From positions 372,001 to 436,000 of the forward strand of contig NZ_CP150661.1 in assembly GCF_038024105.1 (NCBI RefSeq): a DNA stretch of 64,000 nt, given 5' to 3'. The position numbers were made by a program, and so were the translations under genes. Source of the stretch: Polaribacter butkevichii. Lineage in GTDB: Bacteria > Bacteroidota > Bacteroidia > Flavobacteriales > Flavobacteriaceae. This document shows positions 16,957 to 26,544 of this stretch, piece by piece. Each line of letters starts with the position of its first letter. Position 1 is the stretch's first letter. The notes beneath the pieces were generated by a model that was not told the origin of the DNA, ran no database searches, and saw only the letters and a list, made by a program, of their open reading frames with translations.

Positions 16957-17943
16957 CTAATCACGTAATAACTTTTTAAGCCTAGTTTGGTAACCTTGCG
17001 TGTAATTTCGTTTCATTTTTTCGTTTAAGAAAGAAGCTTCAATAAGTGTTAAAACTTTATTTTGTTTTGACGTTAAATTTTCAAAAACTTTTTCTACCTG
17101 TTTTTTTGAAATACCTGCTTGTTCACCTAAAATATAGAATTGATTTGTAATTTTTCCCTGTGCTAAATTTGTTGGTAATAAACCTTCTTCTAAAGCAAAA
17201 TCGTTATCCTCTATATGAATTCTACTATTTAATAAATCGTAAGCAGGACTTAATTTAAAATCACCCAAAGGAGTTTCTATTAGTGAGAAGTTTTTAAAAT
17301 GAGCATCACCGTTAGAAAATAAATAATTAAATAAAATCAACTTAAATAATTTGATGGACTCTATTGTATAAGCAGGAGTATATTTTTTTAAAATTGTAAA
17401 AAGCTCTAAGTAATTTCCAACATATTTAAAATCTTCCCCATGTGTTTGTGGTGATCTTTTTGCTAAGGCAGCAAAATCTTCTTGAGCCCATTTAGTACCA
17501 TCATCTTTAATATCAAAACGTCTAGTAATATATGCAGGATTTCCATTTTTAAAAAAAATAAGTGCATTTTCTGCGGTTTCAATATCAAATACTTGTCTTG
17601 CAATTTGCATTGTTACATGCTCGTTAGCTGGCATTTGATTTGAGTTTTTACCTACGTTTGGTATGGGTTTTAAAATATATTGACCTTGTTCACTTTCTTG
17701 TATTAATCGTAATTTATTTTTTTCTAATAAAACAGAAAATTTTTCTTGAACACCAGAAATAGACATTCGTTTTCTATTATCAGTAAATAAAGCATCTGTG
17801 TTTTCATTACTTGCAGGTGAATCATAATTTAAAATAGGACTTACTTTTTTTCCATAAAAGACCCGTCTTAAAGCAGTATTGCTATATGTTTTATAATCTT
17901 TTGCAAGTGTACTTGGACAATTTGTTATCTGTGGTAAAGACAT
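16957..17943 (-). CDS. hipT: HipT-like serine/threonine kinase toxin
   Basis: The 328-residue protein is the kinase part of HipA without its N-terminal subdomain. MSISGVQEKFSV (residues 60-71) is the Gly-rich loop with the SIS serines (61-63) that HipT kinases autophosphorylate. ILKP (Lys93), NGDAHFKN (catalytic Asp214) and SPAYDLLN (Asp237) complete the HipA-type site. HipA kinases stop translation by phosphorylating an aminoacyl-tRNA synthetase; HipT of E. coli O127 targets TrpRS. The gene is third in a hipB-hipS-hipT order, 2 bp behind hipS, as in HipBST systems. The target in this organism is unknown. Confidence 0.88.
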   Translation of the reverse strand: MSLPQITNCPSTLAKDYKTYSNTALRRVFYGKKVSPILNYDSPASNENTDALFTDNRKRMSISGVQEKFSVLLEKNKLRLIQESEQGQYILKPIPNVGKNSNQMPANEHVTMQIARQVFDIETAENALIFFKNGNPAYITRRFDIKDDGTKWAQEDFAALAKRSPQTHGEDFKYVGNYLELFTILKKYTPAYTIESIKLFKLILFNYLFSNGDAHFKNFSLIETPLGDFKLSPAYDLLNSRIHIEDNDFALEEGLLPTNLAQGKITNQFYILGEQAGISKKQVEKVFENLTSKQNKVLTLIEASFLNEKMKRNYTQGYQTRLKKLLRD

Positions 17944-17945
17944 TG

Positions 17946-18269
17946 TTAATCTATTTTTTTAATGGTAACAGCTCCAATAGTATCATATTTAGCTGTTGTT
18001 ATTAAGATTCCGAATTCATCTTTAGTATCTATTCTGTTTTCAAAACAAACCGTTTGTTTATTAGACCCTTCTGGTAGCATGTTGTAAAAAAAAGGAAATA
18101 GATATTTTGATTGATATTCTTGCTGTGTTTTAGGTAAGGTTAAACTAATTGCAGGTTTATTTGTATCATTAAACCATAGCTTATGATATTTAAAAACAAA
18201 ACCTCCATTATCTAACTGTGTTAATAGACCAGCAGCTTCTTTTTTATATAATACTTCTACTTGTCTCAT
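17946..18269 (-). CDS. hipS: HipS-like small protein (HipA N-subdomain)
   Basis: The 107 residues match the N-terminal subdomain of HipA: VLYKKEAAGLL, FKYHKLWF, ISLTLP, the FPFFYNMLPEG block, and a C-terminal DEFGILITTAKYDTIGAVTI. In HipBST this free subdomain is the antitoxin, which blocks HipT. It overlaps hipB by 4 bp (ATGA-type) and precedes hipT by 2 bp. Confidence 0.87.
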   Translation of the reverse strand: MRQVEVLYKKEAAGLLTQLDNGGFVFKYHKLWFNDTNKPAISLTLPKTQQEYQSKYLFPFFYNMLPEGSNKQTVCFENRIDTKDEFGILITTAKYDTIGAVTIKKID

Positions 18270-18484
18270 GGTTTATTATTTAGATCTTTAACGGTAAATA
18301 TCAATTCCATACCTAGTGCATTACCTAATTTGTTTAAGGTTTCTAGAGTAGGGTTTCCTTTGCCGCTTTCAAACTTCTTTAATGTTCGCAAACCAACTCC
18401 AGAAAGATCTGCAAGTATTTCTTGCGTTACATCTAGATTATCTCTACGTGTTTTTATTGCATTTATTAAATCTTGTGAGTGCAT
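18266..18484 (-). CDS. hipB: HipB-like XRE antitoxin/repressor
   Basis: This is a 72-residue single-domain helix-turn-helix protein (RDNLDVTQEILADLSGVGLRTLKKFESGKGNPTLETLNKL region, residues 13-52). It should bind upstream DNA and repress the operon together with HipS/HipT. Two copies of GTGC-N5-AGTGCACT lie 56 and 117 bp upstream of its start and are its likely operators. Confidence 0.88.
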   Translation of the reverse strand: MHSQDLINAIKTRRDNLDVTQEILADLSGVGLRTLKKFESGKGNPTLETLNKLGNALGMELIFTVKDLNNKP

Positions 18485-18539
18485 TATATGGCTCTTTTAA
18501 TGTAAATATATACATTATTTTTTATAAATTACATGATAA

Positions 18540-18617
18540 GTGCTTTTTAGTGCACTTTTTTTGTTTTATTTTGATTTTTACAACCTAATTGATAATAAAG
18601 GTGCTGTATAGTGCACT
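18540..18617. promoter_or_regulatory. Two direct GTGC-N5-AGTGCACT sites upstream of hipB
   Basis: Sites at 18540-18556 (GTGCTTTTTAGTGCACT) and 18601-18617 (GTGCTGTATAGTGCACT) match at 14 of 17 positions with identical half-site spacing and sit 61 bp apart. Each contains a palindromic GTGCAC core. They are good candidates for HipB binding and possible DNA looping. Confidence 0.6.
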
Positions 18618-18633
18618 ATTTATGTTTTTCACC

Positions 18634-18724
18634 ACCTTAACGAAGTGAAACAAGCAAAGATTTGAGATAAGGAGGTGCAACGACTTAGTGATAATTTTGA
18701 GTAGTTGAATGAGATAAGATTACT
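18634..18724. repeat. Dispersed repeat R2, copy a
   Basis: About 90 bp match 29814-29903 with roughly ten differences, including the exact run CAAGCAAAGATTTGAGATAA. Same orientation. Several stop codons in all frames argue against coding. Confidence 0.75.
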
Positions 18725-19025
18725 CTCTTGTTATATAATCAAAAGTCATTAATTCGCGATTCGCGAATCTCGAATTAAACTATTAGATGTTTAAATTTAT
18801 ATTTTTACAACTACTTAATCATTTGAAAATCAAGTTTTTTTAACGTTTAAGAATAGACACAAGTTGATTAATTATGTGGTTTTTTTTATTGTTTAGTTTG
18901 TTAAAAGCATCAAGTGTTAATTAATATTTTTAGAAAAAGAAAATCGACTATCCCCCTTCAATATAGAGGAAATAAAAAAAAATAGTTAAGTTTTTTACTG
19001 ATTTTTTTTTATTCTTTTCTACAAT

Positions 19026-19120
19026 ATGTATTATTCCTTTTACTTAAAGGATTTATTGGGTGTTGAGTGTAGGTGTAAGGTTTTGTTTTCTTTTAGTTGA
19101 TATAGTCAGGTAAAAGAAGG
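19026..19120. repeat. Dispersed repeat R1, copy b (right of HipBST)
   Basis: Partner of 16741-16840; see that entry. A shorter, weaker relative lies at 57681-57730 (TATTATTC, TTTAATGGG, GAGTGGAG, AGGTTTT). Confidence 0.7.
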
Positions 19121-19237
19121 TGTCAGAATTTTTAAGTTGTTTAATATTTGAGGTAATAATACTGAAATGAAAAAAAAAGTATCCATAATATTATATTTAG
19201 AAAATGTTTTCTCTGTCATTAATCTATTTTAATCTAT

Positions 19238-20818
19238 CTATTTTAATCTATCCATTTTAATGTCTTTAGAAAGCATGCTTTCTGAGCGATTTAAACGTAT
19301 AGAAGCTTCTTTTTTATCACCATAAGTATCAATAGACCACTCAGCTAATTCTTTATTGAATTTGGCCACTATTTCATTATAGGTTTTTCCTTTAACAAAA
19401 TAAGTTTCTTTAGTTTCTATTCTCTCAATATTCCATTTTTCAAATTCATTAATAGCCTTGTCAATAGCAATATCTTTTTTATGGCTTTCAAAATAAAAGG
19501 CAAGTATGTGAGAAGCTAACTTTTGCATATCCCTAAAATTACCTAGTAGTTTTTTTGATTTTAAAAAAGCATGAATTTTTTCATCCCAAATTAAGCTTGG
19601 AGCATTATCAAAACTAGCTATATCATTCCAAACGCTTTCCCAATTATGAACAAAATCTTCTCTACATTCTCTTAAGCAAGGGATTTCTACAATAAATCTA
19701 GAGATTCTATCAAAGAAATCAAGATCTAACTTATTGCTTCTAAGATTTTCATAACTATTATTACTTGCAGCTATCAATCTGAAATTTGTTTTTTCTGCTT
19801 GCGATGAACCTAATGGGAAATATTTACCTGTTTGCAACACTTGAATTAATTGTCGTTGTAATGGTTTAGATAAATCTTGAACTTCATCTAAAAATAGGAT
19901 ACCTCCGTTTTTAAAGTTTGATAATATTCCATCTTTATCTTTATCTGCTCCAGTAAACGCTCCTTTTTTGTAACCAAACAATTCAGATTTCATTAATTCT
20001 TCTGAAAATGTACCACATGCTAATTCTGAAAAAGGATAATCTTTATTATATTTTTTCACAATTAACTCTCTAACATAAGTAGATTTTCCAGTACCTCTTT
20101 CACCTAATAGTAGTATTGAAGTATTTGGTATGTGTGAAAATAACATAAGTTTATCTTCCGCTTCCTTTCTTCTTATAGATTTTGTTTCATTAGTGTTTAA
20201 TTCAACTGTATTATTAATATGTTTCTTATTTAATAATTCACTTAAAAAGATATTAGGTTTAAATTTAATCTCTTCTAAATATGTTTTATCCTTTGTTTTA
20301 TCATATTGACTAGACCATAGTGTGGTGTTTAAAGGTAAATAACCTGCTGAATTAAGCATCAACCAAACCACATGCATTTGAGGTGTTCCTGGAGAAATGT
20401 TTATATGTAAATCTATATTGTCCTTGCTATAAAAATTATCTTTAATAAATTTAATTAAACTATCATAAATAGATTGATAGTTGGTAACTCCGCTAATAGA
20501 TATTCTTTTATTTTCGAATTTAGGTAATGTTTCTGTTTCTAATTTTATAGACTCACTAATTCTACGATTTTCACTTAGTCTATCCCTAATCCTTTTGTCG
20601 TCAAAACTCTTTAAAACTTCTCTATATTTTTTTCTTTCAAAAAAAACATCAATTTCAGCTAAATTTTCATTTGATAAATTCTGGTTCTGTAAATAATATA
20701 CTTTACTTATAGCTACTTTATTTTCTAATAATAATGATTTTAAAACTTTTGCGGTAACAATAAAACCATTATTAAAAGCATCCCAGGTTAAAAGTATTTG
20801 TTTGTTTTTATTTTGCAT
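19238..20818 (-). CDS. Sigma54-dependent activator with RtcR/CARF-like sensor domain
   Basis: This 526-residue protein is a bacterial enhancer-binding protein. Residues 1-190 resemble the CARF-type sensor of RtcR, the activator of RNA-repair genes; the visible hook is INISPGTPQM (139-148) after a Rossmann-like pattern. The AAA+ domain has Walker A GERGTGKST (239-247), the sigma54-contacting loop GAFTGA (286-291), Walker B ILFLDE (307-312) and DLDFFDRIS (365-373). The last ~40 residues (KKEASIRLNRSESMLSKDIKMD) look like a Fis-type HTH. It is the last gene of the operon, overlapping the PLD gene by 11 bp, so it probably autoactivates its operon from the sigma54 promoter at 26545-26560. Its ligand (cyclic oligonucleotide, RNA ends or other) cannot be told. 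Confidence 0.82.
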   Translation of the reverse strand: MQNKNKQILLTWDAFNNGFIVTAKVLKSLLLENKVAISKVYYLQNQNLSNENLAEIDVFFERKKYREVLKSFDDKRIRDRLSENRRISESIKLETETLPKFENKRISISGVTNYQSIYDSLIKFIKDNFYSKDNIDLHINISPGTPQMHVVWLMLNSAGYLPLNTTLWSSQYDKTKDKTYLEEIKFKPNIFLSELLNKKHINNTVELNTNETKSIRRKEAEDKLMLFSHIPNTSILLLGERGTGKSTYVRELIVKKYNKDYPFSELACGTFSEELMKSELFGYKKGAFTGADKDKDGILSNFKNGGILFLDEVQDLSKPLQRQLIQVLQTGKYFPLGSSQAEKTNFRLIAASNNSYENLRSNKLDLDFFDRISRFIVEIPCLRECREDFVHNWESVWNDIASFDNAPSLIWDEKIHAFLKSKKLLGNFRDMQKLASHILAFYFESHKKDIAIDKAINEFEKWNIERIETKETYFVKGKTYNEIVAKFNKELAEWSIDTYGDKKEASIRLNRSESMLSKDIKMDRLK

Positions 20819-22292
20819 ATACTTTTATGTTTTTATCGAGCTTATTTAGTTTATACAGGAAATTACGAATATTACTGATTTTAGAAGTGTTTAACAATAA
20901 TGCTTTTTCTGTTTTTTGTTTTTTATTTTTTCCTGTTTTTATTTCGACTATTTCACTCTCAGCATTAATAGTTTCAATTTTGGTATATTTATCTACTGTT
21001 TCTAGTTGAGCTATTACTTCTACAGTTTCAATTTTAAACAAAGAATCCTTAGGTTCTTTAATTGATAGTAAAGTTAATAATTTATTTAGCGTTTTTACAT
21101 GATGTTTTTTTCTGTCAATATTTTCTTCATTTATCTTAATTATAGGTTCTAATTTACTAGTACTATCCAATTTTTGATAAGAGTCTATTTTGGCAAGCTT
21201 TCTTTCATAAAAATATTCATAAGGAAACGTATTTTTCCAAGTTTCATATATTTTTAATAAATCATTTTTTTGCTCCACAATTAATTTTAATCCAACTTCA
21301 AAACCTGTATCCATTCCGTGTTCTTCAAAATTAGCTGAAAAAACATAAGCTTCTTTATTATCAATAATTATAGACTTAGCATGAATTAAGGGGTGACAGA
21401 AGACCTTTGCACCATGTTTAGCTAAAACTTCAATATGATCTTTTATGGTTTTTAATCTTGGTCTACAAAATACAGTAACTTTCACGCCTGTTTTTAGTTT
21501 ATCTAGAATACATTGTGATAATTTATGATTTATATCTAAACCAAATGTAGAAAACTGTATCTCTTGTTCCGCTTTTGAGACAGCTTTCAATAAAGTTGTT
21601 TTTAATTTTGAAAGTTCTTTATTTGGTGAGGTTAATAGGATTTCTTTTGGTTGAACTGTTTCAAATCTATTAATAGGTTTAACTTTATCAAATTGTGATG
21701 ATTGCGTTTGCTCATCTGTTGTGTGATTCCAAAAATGATGCACGAATACCTGAAAGAGTTCTTTTGTTTTAGCTATTGAAAGTTCTACAGCCAATTCTGG
21801 ATTTTCATAAAAAGGTTTTTTATTAAAATTACCTGTAAAAATATATCCTTTTGGATTTTTTTTAGGATCTATTAAAATAAATTTAGCATGTAAATTACCT
21901 GCTTGTCTATGAACAAAATTATTTTTAAACTTTTCTTCTAGCATAGTTTTATATTCTTTTGTAATAAAACTATCTTCTTCTTCATACGGATTAAATTTTA
22001 ACTTTGCTTCAGCACACCCCATTATAAAAACCCTTACATCTCTTTCTTGTTTTGCTTTTAATAAAGCATCTATTATTTGAGTATCCTGAATTAAAAATGA
22101 CTGTAAACAAATCATTTCCTGAGCCAATTCTATAACTGTAATTATTTTATGAAACAAAACACCGTTTTTACCAGATTCCATTACTGATAAGTTATTATTC
22201 TCAGTACTTATCCACTTTTTTTCTGTTGGGATAAAAATATTTTTCAATATCTTTTTATTTTCGAAACTCTTTTTGTAAATTAATTCTTTCAT
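20808..22292 (-). CDS. Phospholipase D-family nuclease (two HKD motifs)
   Basis: The 494-residue protein has two PLD half-sites: LHAKFILIDPK...GNFN (His135, Lys137) and IHAKSIIIDNK...ANFE (His304, Lys306). This is the paired HKD architecture of PLD nucleases. Residues 385-494 are a Lys/Glu-rich tail without recognised motifs. There is no signal peptide. In a gene set with an SF1 helicase, a nuclease acting on DNA or RNA is more likely than a lipase. It lies 9 bp behind the 356-residue gene and overlaps the sigma54-activator gene. Confidence 0.78.
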   Translation of the reverse strand: MKELIYKKSFENKKILKNIFIPTEKKWISTENNNLSVMESGKNGVLFHKIITVIELAQEMICLQSFLIQDTQIIDALLKAKQERDVRVFIMGCAEAKLKFNPYEEEDSFITKEYKTMLEEKFKNNFVHRQAGNLHAKFILIDPKKNPKGYIFTGNFNKKPFYENPELAVELSIAKTKELFQVFVHHFWNHTTDEQTQSSQFDKVKPINRFETVQPKEILLTSPNKELSKLKTTLLKAVSKAEQEIQFSTFGLDINHKLSQCILDKLKTGVKVTVFCRPRLKTIKDHIEVLAKHGAKVFCHPLIHAKSIIIDNKEAYVFSANFEEHGMDTGFEVGLKLIVEQKNDLLKIYETWKNTFPYEYFYERKLAKIDSYQKLDSTSKLEPIIKINEENIDRKKHHVKTLNKLLTLLSIKEPKDSLFKIETVEVIAQLETVDKYTKIETINAESEIVEIKTGKNKKQKTEKALLLNTSKISNIRNFLYKLNKLDKNIKVYAK

Positions 22293-22301
22293 TCCTTTTT
22301 C

Positions 22302-23372
22302 TTAGTAATTTAAATAATCAATAGTTTCTAATTTTACTTTTTTATAAAAATCTTCTTTTCCAAACACATCTATTAATTGTTGTCTGCTTATTGTATTTAC
22401 TAAATCGTCCTTATACAATTGAAATTCATTTGCTATTTTATTTTCAAATGCATTGTAATCTTCATCTGATAGAAAATATTTATTCACTCTTTTTTTAAGC
22501 AAATTTTCAAACCACTCTCTAGCTTCTTTAATGTTTTTTGGGTTTACGGAAATATTAGGAATGGTAATAGCATTAAAATAAGTGTTTCTGTAAAAAGGTG
22601 TTTCTATAATATGATTTCTTACTAGTGAGAGATCTTGAATATTAAAATCTGTTAGTATGATATTTTCTGTAAGTATATAGTTTTCTTGAAATTCGTTTAT
22701 TAGAATAGTCTCCAGAGCTTTTGATTTTTTTATTATTTCATTTGCTCTAAAATCTGCTAATGTAATTTCGCTATAAGTGTCATAAAATGTAATTATTACA
22801 GTCTCGGTACTTGTTTCTAAAAATTTAATTTGATCTTCTATCTTATCTATTGTAAAATCACCACTTTTAAGTTTTATTACTTCGGTATTATTTATTAAAT
22901 CAGCTAATTCATAATTAATTTTTGTTGTTTCTATCTTTTTATCTTCATCATACTTTAATTCAGTTAGCTTAATTATTTTAGGAGTAAACTCATTCTCTTC
23001 AGTTACCCAAATTTCTAAAAGCCCATTTCTTTTATCGTAAAAATCATTAGTTTCAATAGATTGTCTACCAAATTCCGTTAATTTGTAGTAAGTATTTTGA
23101 TTTTCAATAAACCATTCCTCTTCATTTTTTTTAATAGATCCATTATAATCTTCCTCAAAATACTCCATGGAAGTAAGTCTTATTAATAGATTTTCGCATG
23201 CTCTTAAAGATAAAGGTTGCATCAATTCTTCAAATAGAATTTCTGGAGTTAATAGTCCTCCTTCTTCATTTGCTAATTGTAAAACGGACATAAAGGGAGA
23301 TTTTGCTATTTTTACTTTATAATCTGCTAAAACTCTGTATTTATTTATTCGTATATCTTTTGTTAATTCCAT
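22302..23372 (-). CDS. Unknown protein with possible N-terminal winged helix
   Basis: The 356-residue protein matches no family I recognise. Residues 20-110 (SPFMSVLQLANEEGG, LTPEILFEEL, LSLRACENLLIRLTSMEYFEE, YYKLTEFGRQSIE) have the look of a winged-helix domain. The rest is alpha/beta, acidic, and ends in DYLNY. It sits between helicase and PLD genes with gaps of 6 and 9 bp, so it is likely an obligate partner, for example substrate recognition. Confidence 0.6.
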   Translation of the reverse strand: MELTKDIRINKYRVLADYKVKIAKSPFMSVLQLANEEGGLLTPEILFEELMQPLSLRACENLLIRLTSMEYFEEDYNGSIKKNEEEWFIENQNTYYKLTEFGRQSIETNDFYDKRNGLLEIWVTEENEFTPKIIKLTELKYDEDKKIETTKINYELADLINNTEVIKLKSGDFTIDKIEDQIKFLETSTETVIITFYDTYSEITLADFRANEIIKKSKALETILINEFQENYILTENIILTDFNIQDLSLVRNHIIETPFYRNTYFNAITIPNISVNPKNIKEAREWFENLLKKRVNKYFLSDEDYNAFENKIANEFQLYKDDLVNTISRQQLIDVFGKEDFYKKVKLETIDYLNY

Positions 23373-23378
23373 TTTTTT

Positions 23379-26222
23379 CTACCTGTTTAATCTATTATCC
23401 ACACTACTTGCAATTTCTTTAAGCGCCATTAATTGAGCTCTTTTTGATAACCAATTTTTATTACCATAAAGAATGAGCTTATAACGTGATCTAGTTAATG
23501 CTACGTTTAATCGATTAGGACTGTTGTAAAATGCTTTTCTAGTTGCCTTTGTAAAAGACAACAATACCATATCTGCTTCATCGCCTTGAAATTTATCTAC
23601 AGTACTTAATGTGATTTCTACATTATTCTTAGTGAAAAATTTATGCTTACTATGTTGATTTGTCAGTTTTCTTAACATATACTTTAATTCTAGAACTTGA
23701 GCACTATAAAAGGTTAGAACAGCAATTTCATACTTGGCATTACTGCTTTTGGGGTTTAATTTTGCTTGCTCTATAAACTCTTCTAATTCATCTTTTATGT
23801 TCTTAACTTCGGTTGGGTTTATGTTTTTTGAAAGACCTCTTTTATTTCGTTTTCTAAATGTCTCATCATTATTAGCCATCCAAATCACTTTACTTTCATT
23901 AGGTTTATACCATTTTATAAGGTTTTTCCTATCGATAACAGTATTTGCTGTTTCTAAATTTTCGTTTTTATAAAAATATTTTCTAGAAAGATTGGCAATC
24001 TCTTTTTCCATTCTATGCTGGTAGGATAATGATTGAAACTTATTCTCTTTTATTCCTTTAAAATCATTAAACCCTTTATAAATTAATTTATCTTCAATAT
24101 ATTGCTCACCATTTTTTGTTTCTCTAGATTTTTCTCCAACTCCTACTTGCAATAGCTCTAATATTGAAGGAAGTGCAACTCTTCTAATTTTTTCAATATC
24201 ATTCCTATATTTAAAAGGTACCAAAGTATTAAACTCATTTATTAGTTCTTCATTTAAATTGGGCTCAAGCCTATATTGATACATTTGACTTAAATTACTA
24301 CCAACTAATTCCTTCCATTCTTGAGTTTTATCGCTTATAAATTCATATGAATAAAACGCATTCTTTTTAGAACTTTTACTGTTTTTATGAAATGATTTTT
24401 GCCTATTACCAAAATCTGTTTGATCTATTTTACCTTCAAATACTTGAGCTTTTACATAAAGATGATTTGCTATAATTTTTTTATGTGTTCTAGTTGGTTC
24501 GCAAATTATTAGATCTACACTATTTAGTCTTAAAATATTTTTTTCAGAATTTTCAAAATTAGACGGTATTTTAAAAACTTCATAGTTTTTGAAATCATTT
24601 TCAGTATGGTTTTTAGAAAACAAAATTTTTACAATTTTTTTATTCCATTTTTCTTTAGAAAGTAATTTCTTATTTAACTCATAAGTAAAGTATATTTTTT
24701 TCTTTTCCTCTACATCTTTTATAACCGCATCTATATTCTCATTAATAAAGTCGTCTTCTGTGTAAGGTGATAATTGTTTTACATCTCCAACTAATATCCA
24801 TTTTTTAGCATATAAAGCAGGAACTATAAAATCTAAAAAAGTAACCTTAGAACTTTCATCCACAATCATAACATCAAACATTTCTTGAATTCCACCTCTC
24901 TTAATATCTGGGTGTTGTAGAATACCAATCATGGTTCCACCAACTAAATTTGCAGATTTTAGAATAATATCATCAAAACCAGATTCAGAAGTTTTATTTG
25001 TTATGCTGTCTAATAATGTTTTACTACTATTCTTGTTATTTATAGCTCTTAAGTTTTTAGCAATTTCAGTTTTTGTTTTAGCGATAAAATTATTAAGCTC
25101 ATAAGGTTCAACACTTTCTTTTCTGATGCTTCCCAAATCAGAAGCTATTCTGATAGGAACAACTAAGCCTTCGCATTGTTCTTTATAAGAGGTAAGTATT
25201 CTATGAATTACATTATCTACAGCAACATGTGTTGCAGAAACCAATAAAACACGTTTGTTTTGTTTTATTAGTTGGATAATAAGCTCAATAATAGCTGTAG
25301 TTTTTCCTGAACCCGGTGGACCTTCTAATAATGCAAAATCTTTAGTTTTTAAGGCTTTTTTTACAAAGTTTTGTTGCTCCAAAGTTCCGTCAAATTGATT
25401 TGGTTTGTTTAAAATTTCGAAGTTTAATTCTTGATTGGAATACTCAATGTTGTCTTCGAAATAAGATTCTGCCTTGTTTGATAAATCAAACAACTTTTGT
25501 AAAGGTGTATGTTCAACAAGAGGTTTGTTTTTTAAATTTTGAATAGCATCTAATTGCTTTCGTAGTTGGTGGTCATTTGCTTTTAAATAAACATTCTCAA
25601 TTTTCTCAGAAGTATCTAAAACAATATATTTTTCAACGGCATTTCTAGATTTAATGTATAATTCATTCGCTTTATTGTTATTTTTATTAGCACTTGGTTT
25701 TTCTGTATATATTGTTTTAATGCCTCTTTCAAATAATTCTTCCTCAATTTTTTTTGAATCCTTCTCTTTAAGTTTGTCCAATTCAACACCATAAACAACT
25801 GCACATTTTAATGAAATGGTAATAGGTTTATTACTTATTTTTATTTTTGCTATTTTAGCAATATCAGTAGTTTTTAGAACTATATATTTCTCTTTATTAC
25901 TTGTATGCTTAATTTCAATTTTATTCTCTGAATTGTTTATTGAAATTTTACTCAAATTTTCTTTAAATACTATTTCATTAATTTCTTCTGATTCTTTATT
26001 TGAAAAATTATTCAACCTTAAATAATACCTAAATTCCTTTACTTTTATAGGGATTCTAATAGCTCCAGTTTTTTGAACAACGTTTATACTTTTTTCTATA
26101 TAATTTTCATAATCTCTTAATCCATATCGAACACCATCTAAAATTTTTCCTTTAGAAAAATCATTATCGTCTGTTGCTACCGAATTTTGATAATGTAAAT
26201 TTGTCTTATTTTTATCTATCAT
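23379..26222 (-). CDS. Upf1-like superfamily 1 helicase
   Basis: This 947-residue protein has an N-terminal region of about 280 residues without recognised motifs, then an Upf1/DNA2-type helicase: Walker A GPPGSGKT (301-308), motif II VDES, motif III GDVKQLSP, SYQHRME, VDKFQGDEADMVLLSF (motif V) and NVALTRSR (motif VI). Such helicases translocate 5'-3' on RNA or DNA. A ~250-residue insertion between motifs III and IV is larger than usual. It starts 2 bp behind the DUF4258-like gene and precedes the unknown and PLD genes, consistent with one complex. Confidence 0.85.
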   Translation of the reverse strand: MIDKNKTNLHYQNSVATDDNDFSKGKILDGVRYGLRDYENYIEKSINVVQKTGAIRIPIKVKEFRYYLRLNNFSNKESEEINEIVFKENLSKISINNSENKIEIKHTSNKEKYIVLKTTDIAKIAKIKISNKPITISLKCAVVYGVELDKLKEKDSKKIEEELFERGIKTIYTEKPSANKNNNKANELYIKSRNAVEKYIVLDTSEKIENVYLKANDHQLRKQLDAIQNLKNKPLVEHTPLQKLFDLSNKAESYFEDNIEYSNQELNFEILNKPNQFDGTLEQQNFVKKALKTKDFALLEGPPGSGKTTAIIELIIQLIKQNKRVLLVSATHVAVDNVIHRILTSYKEQCEGLVVPIRIASDLGSIRKESVEPYELNNFIAKTKTEIAKNLRAINNKNSSKTLLDSITNKTSESGFDDIILKSANLVGGTMIGILQHPDIKRGGIQEMFDVMIVDESSKVTFLDFIVPALYAKKWILVGDVKQLSPYTEDDFINENIDAVIKDVEEKKKIYFTYELNKKLLSKEKWNKKIVKILFSKNHTENDFKNYEVFKIPSNFENSEKNILRLNSVDLIICEPTRTHKKIIANHLYVKAQVFEGKIDQTDFGNRQKSFHKNSKSSKKNAFYSYEFISDKTQEWKELVGSNLSQMYQYRLEPNLNEELINEFNTLVPFKYRNDIEKIRRVALPSILELLQVGVGEKSRETKNGEQYIEDKLIYKGFNDFKGIKENKFQSLSYQHRMEKEIANLSRKYFYKNENLETANTVIDRKNLIKWYKPNESKVIWMANNDETFRKRNKRGLSKNINPTEVKNIKDELEEFIEQAKLNPKSSNAKYEIAVLTFYSAQVLELKYMLRKLTNQHSKHKFFTKNNVEITLSTVDKFQGDEADMVLLSFTKATRKAFYNSPNRLNVALTRSRYKLILYGNKNWLSKRAQLMALKEIASSVDNRLNR

Positions 26223-26224
26223 GT

Positions 26225-26515
26225 CTAACTAGTTATCCCTGTGTCTCCAAACTTAACAAAAGCAGTTATTAATATATTTTCTCGAGCAACTACCGTTAAA
26301 CTGATTAAACCAAGATAATCTCGTGCAAAAATGTAACCTTGTTCAATAGCTTGTTTTATACTTTCCTTAGTTAAAGTGTATTCTATTTTATTTCTTTTCA
26401 TAGTTTTTATAGTTCCTTTAATAAGACACATAGAAACCAAAAAAGGATCTATTTGCCGTTGGGCTATTCTTTCTTCAAAATGATCGCTTTGTTGGTAATT
26501 CAGTATCGTTTTCAT
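26225..26515 (-). CDS. DUF4258-like small protein
   Basis: The 96-residue protein has SDHFEERIAQRQIDPFLV, the HaxeRxxqRxI pattern of DUF4258, followed by beta-rich segments (KIEYTLTKESI, GLISLTVVA, ILITAFVKFG). DUF4258 proteins are often toxin-like (RelE/BrnT-related) or of unknown function. It is the first gene of the operon, right behind the sigma54 promoter candidate, so its dosage should follow the activator most closely. Confidence 0.6.
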   Translation of the reverse strand: MKTILNYQQSDHFEERIAQRQIDPFLVSMCLIKGTIKTMKRNKIEYTLTKESIKQAIEQGYIFARDYLGLISLTVVARENILITAFVKFGDTGITS

Positions 26516-26544
26516 AACTTATCTTTTTAATTTGATTAGTTAGA

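Larger units (their letters stand above)
18485..19237. other. Intergenic region between HipBST and the sigma54-controlled operon
   Basis: About 750 bp without a believable gene. It holds the hipB operator sites, repeat R2a (18634-18724) and repeat R1b (19026-19120). The right end carries a short tandem array (AATCTAT-TTTT units, 19218-19260) that runs into the 3' end of the sigma54-activator gene. Confidence 0.65.

Noticed and set aside
18261..18588. Plus-strand frames opposite hipB
   Set aside because: They lie over a clear HTH gene and show no domain; one only continues into the operator region.
19218..19260. Tandem AATCTAT-TTTT units at the end of the sigma54-activator gene as a possible phase-variation tract
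   Set aside because: Only about two and a half imperfect units; the change would affect just the last residues after the HTH.
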